From: Abiotrophia defectiva ATCC 49176
Lineage (GTDB): Bacteria > Bacillota > Bacilli > Lactobacillales > Aerococcaceae
Direction: 5' to 3'
Assembly: GCF_000160075.2 (NCBI RefSeq)
Contig: NZ_KI535340.1
Location: 1,265,396 to 1,329,395 of the forward strand
Length of the DNA stretch: 64,000 bases
The notes under the pieces are model-generated. The model was not told the DNA's origin and did not search any database. It saw only the letters and a program-made list of their open reading frames with translations. A program made the translations under genes and the position numbers. How positions within the stretch are numbered: position 1 is the stretch's first letter; each line of letters opens with the position of its first letter. Positions 62,623-64,000 of this stretch are shown here, in pieces.

Positions 62623-62995
62623 GATGGTCAAGCGTAAAGAGCTCATTGTTTGGCTCTATTCCTTGAAACAAGTCAAGAATATTCGAAAATACGGCCATGT
62701 CCACTATATTAGTGATCGGCTACGTTATGTGGTGCTCTACGTCAATGCCAACCAAGTTGACCAAGTGACCCAACAACTCAATCGCCTGCACTTCGTGCGT
62801 AAGGTGGAAGGTTCCATGCGCGATGACATTGACATGACCTTCAAGGACGCCATTCCTAACCGTAAGGATCCAGACCTTAAGCCAGAGAGCGAGAAGGGCA
62901 ACTTGGCCGGCCAACACAAGGATAATTTCTTATCTGATTTGGCCTCTTCTCTCGATAAGAACGAGGCGGCCGCTGAGAGTGGGGCGCCAGCATGA
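62612..62995 (+). CDS. ylbG: YlbG-family protein
   Basis: This 127-residue protein has the YlbG (DUF2129) domain at residues 1-80 (LIVWLYSLKQVKNIRKYGHVHYIS) and a charged tail longer than in Bacillus. The function of the family is not established. GGAGG lies before the ATG inside the end of ftsW. Its stop overlaps the rsmD start (ATGA). Confidence 0.9.
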   Translation: MEFKMVKRKELIVWLYSLKQVKNIRKYGHVHYISDRLRYVVLYVNANQVDQVTQQLNRLHFVRKVEGSMRDDIDMTFKDAIPNRKDPDLKPESEKGNLAGQHKDNFLSDLASSLDKNEAAAESGAPA

Positions 62996-63558
62996 GAGTA
63001 GTCGCAGGACGTTATGGCAGCCGGCCACTTAAGCCTGTTCCAGGGCTCAACACGCGGCCGACTACCGACAAAATTAAGGAAGCCATCTTCTCATCTTTGG
63101 GTGGCTTTTTTGATGGCGGCCTCTGCCTGGATTTCTATGGTGGCAGCGGGGCTCTGGCCATTGAAGCTGTTTCTCGCGGCATGGACCGCGCGGTCATGAC
63201 GGAAAAGTACCGTCCGGCCTTACAGACCATTAAGCAAAATGTCGCCATGACCAAGGAAGAAGACCGCTTCACAGTTTTGGCAGGGGACAATCGCAAGAGC
63301 CTTCAAAGCCTAAAAGTCTCAGAAGCAGACTTGGTCTTCGACCTGGTCTTATTGGATCCACCCTATGCCAAGCAGAAATTAGTAGAGGATATGGAATGGT
63401 TGCAAGCCCAAGGCTTAATCGACCCTGAAACGACCCTGGTCTGCGAGACCGATGATGTGACGGACTTGCCAGAGGTCATTGCCGGCTATCAACGCTATCA
63501 ACACAAACGCTATGGCCAAACCCAGATTCATTTCTACGGGATGTCAGAAGCGGATTAA
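62992..63558 (+). CDS. rsmD: 16S rRNA (guanine966-N2)-methyltransferase
   Basis: This 188-residue methyltransferase modifies G966 of 16S rRNA. The N-terminus MRVVAGRYGSRPL, the SAM-binding LDFYGGSGALAIEA and the catalytic DPPY in LLDPPYAK are all present. It is coupled to ylbG by an ATGA overlap and precedes coaD, the usual order. Confidence 0.97.
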   Translation: MRVVAGRYGSRPLKPVPGLNTRPTTDKIKEAIFSSLGGFFDGGLCLDFYGGSGALAIEAVSRGMDRAVMTEKYRPALQTIKQNVAMTKEEDRFTVLAGDNRKSLQSLKVSEADLVFDLVLLDPPYAKQKLVEDMEWLQAQGLIDPETTLVCETDDVTDLPEVIAGYQRYQHKRYGQTQIHFYGMSEAD

Positions 63559-63570
63559 GGAGGAAGGCTT

Positions 63571-64000
63571 ATGGCCGACAGACAAGAAACCGTGGCTCTC
63601 TTTGCTGGGAGTTTTGATCCCATTACCTTGGGACATGTGGATTTGATTGAACGGGCCAGTCGCCTTTTCAATCGTCTCTATGTAGTGGTGGGAGTTAATG
63701 CCCTCAAACAGCCACTCTTCAGCTTAGAAGAGCGCTTAGGCCATTTGCAGGCTTGCTTGGGTCATTTACCTAATGTGTCAATCCAGGTGCTAGAAGGCCA
63801 ACTCATGGCCGACTTGGCCAAAGAACTTGGGGCCACTTGCCTGGTTCGCGGTCTGCGCCATTCAGGGGATTATGTCTATGAATTACCTATTGCTCAAGCC
63901 AATCGGGGCCTCAATCCTGACTTGGAGACCATTTTCCTGCAAGCTCAGCCGGCCTATCAGCACATTAGCTCTAGCCTGGTCAAGGAGATTGCCAGCTATG
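63571..64000 (+). CDS. coaD: Phosphopantetheine adenylyltransferase (3' end outside window)
   Basis: CoaD converts 4'-phosphopantetheine and ATP to dephospho-CoA. The first 143 residues are visible, out of a usual 160 or so. They carry the nucleotidyltransferase motif GSFDPITLGHVD near residue 13 and the substrate loop RGLRHSGDYVYE. AAGGAGG precedes the ATG at 63571. The frame is open to the window edge. Confidence 0.96.
   Translation, partial: MADRQETVALFAGSFDPITLGHVDLIERASRLFNRLYVVVGVNALKQPLFSLEERLGHLQACLGHLPNVSIQVLEGQLMADLAKELGATCLVRGLRHSGDYVYELPIAQANRGLNPDLETIFLQAQPAYQHISSSLVKEIASY

Overview
The window is a 64 kb stretch of chromosome from a low-to-mid GC Gram-positive coccus of the order Lactobacillales. 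The gene set fits the family Aerococcaceae, perhaps Abiotrophia: a CshA-type fibril protein, a pilin-like LPXTG protein, PTS sugar uptake, T-box leaders, Prp-processed ribosomal protein L27 and a Firmicutes-type F-ATPase operon. The genus is an inference. There are no rRNA, tRNA, CRISPR or insertion-sequence genes. Most of the window is housekeeping DNA interrupted by accessory islets.

Layout. 1-7.0 kb: the 3' part of a giant cell-wall protein with 19 exact 303-bp repeats. 7.07-8.6: a solitary trpB behind what looks like a ribosome-mediated attenuator, with a 14-residue leader peptide carrying two Trp codons and mutually exclusive hairpins. 8.6-13.4 (minus): a Bce-type antimicrobial-peptide module (response regulator, kinase, ABC ATPase, permease, small membrane protein). 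13.5-15.3: cold-shock protein, fluoride channel and a secreted two-repeat protein. 15.4-19.5: ackA, then a maltose PTS (malT) and maltose-6'-phosphate phosphatase (mapP). 19.57-20.04: five 81-82 bp tandem units, each with paired 11-bp palindromes, lying between convergent terminators. 20.0-22.7 (minus): an operon of four paralogous exported proteins of unknown function. 22.8-26.1 (minus): membrane proteins and telA/xpaC. 26.2-30.5: nudF, a MacP-like gene, mtnN, tag, rpsD and rnhC. 30.3-31.6: an AT-rich insertion bracketed by a duplicated rnhC 3' end; it encodes the RNase HIII N-terminal domain joined to membrane helices. 31.7-34.4: a pilin-like LPXTG protein. 34.5-39.2: DMT transporter, zapA, cvpA-like, mutS2 and trxA. 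39.5-46.1: the full F-ATPase operon, in which the delta subunit has an abnormal N-terminal half. 46.2-51.2: an MgtC-like gene, then two diverged copies of a valine T-box leader flanking an ATPase gene, then a long inverted-repeat element and valS. 51.3-56.5: folC, csp, radC and mreBCD. 56.5-60.0: a MarR-regulated ABC importer and a tandem NTF2-like protein. 60.1-64.0: rplU-prp-rpmA, ftsW-ylbG-rsmD and the start of coaD.

How it fits together. Energy and carbon flow are covered by maltose uptake, acetate kinase and the F-ATPase. Cell shape and division are covered by mreBCD, ftsW, zapA and the MacP-like gene. Two sortase substrates and at least five other exported proteins imply heavy investment in the cell surface. 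Tryptophan and valine supply are sensed by cis-acting RNA. The most unusual items are the trp attenuator, the two single-gene insertions bracketed by about 255 bp of duplicated host sequence, the structured element in the valS leader, the four-paralogue exported family and the remodelled delta subunit.
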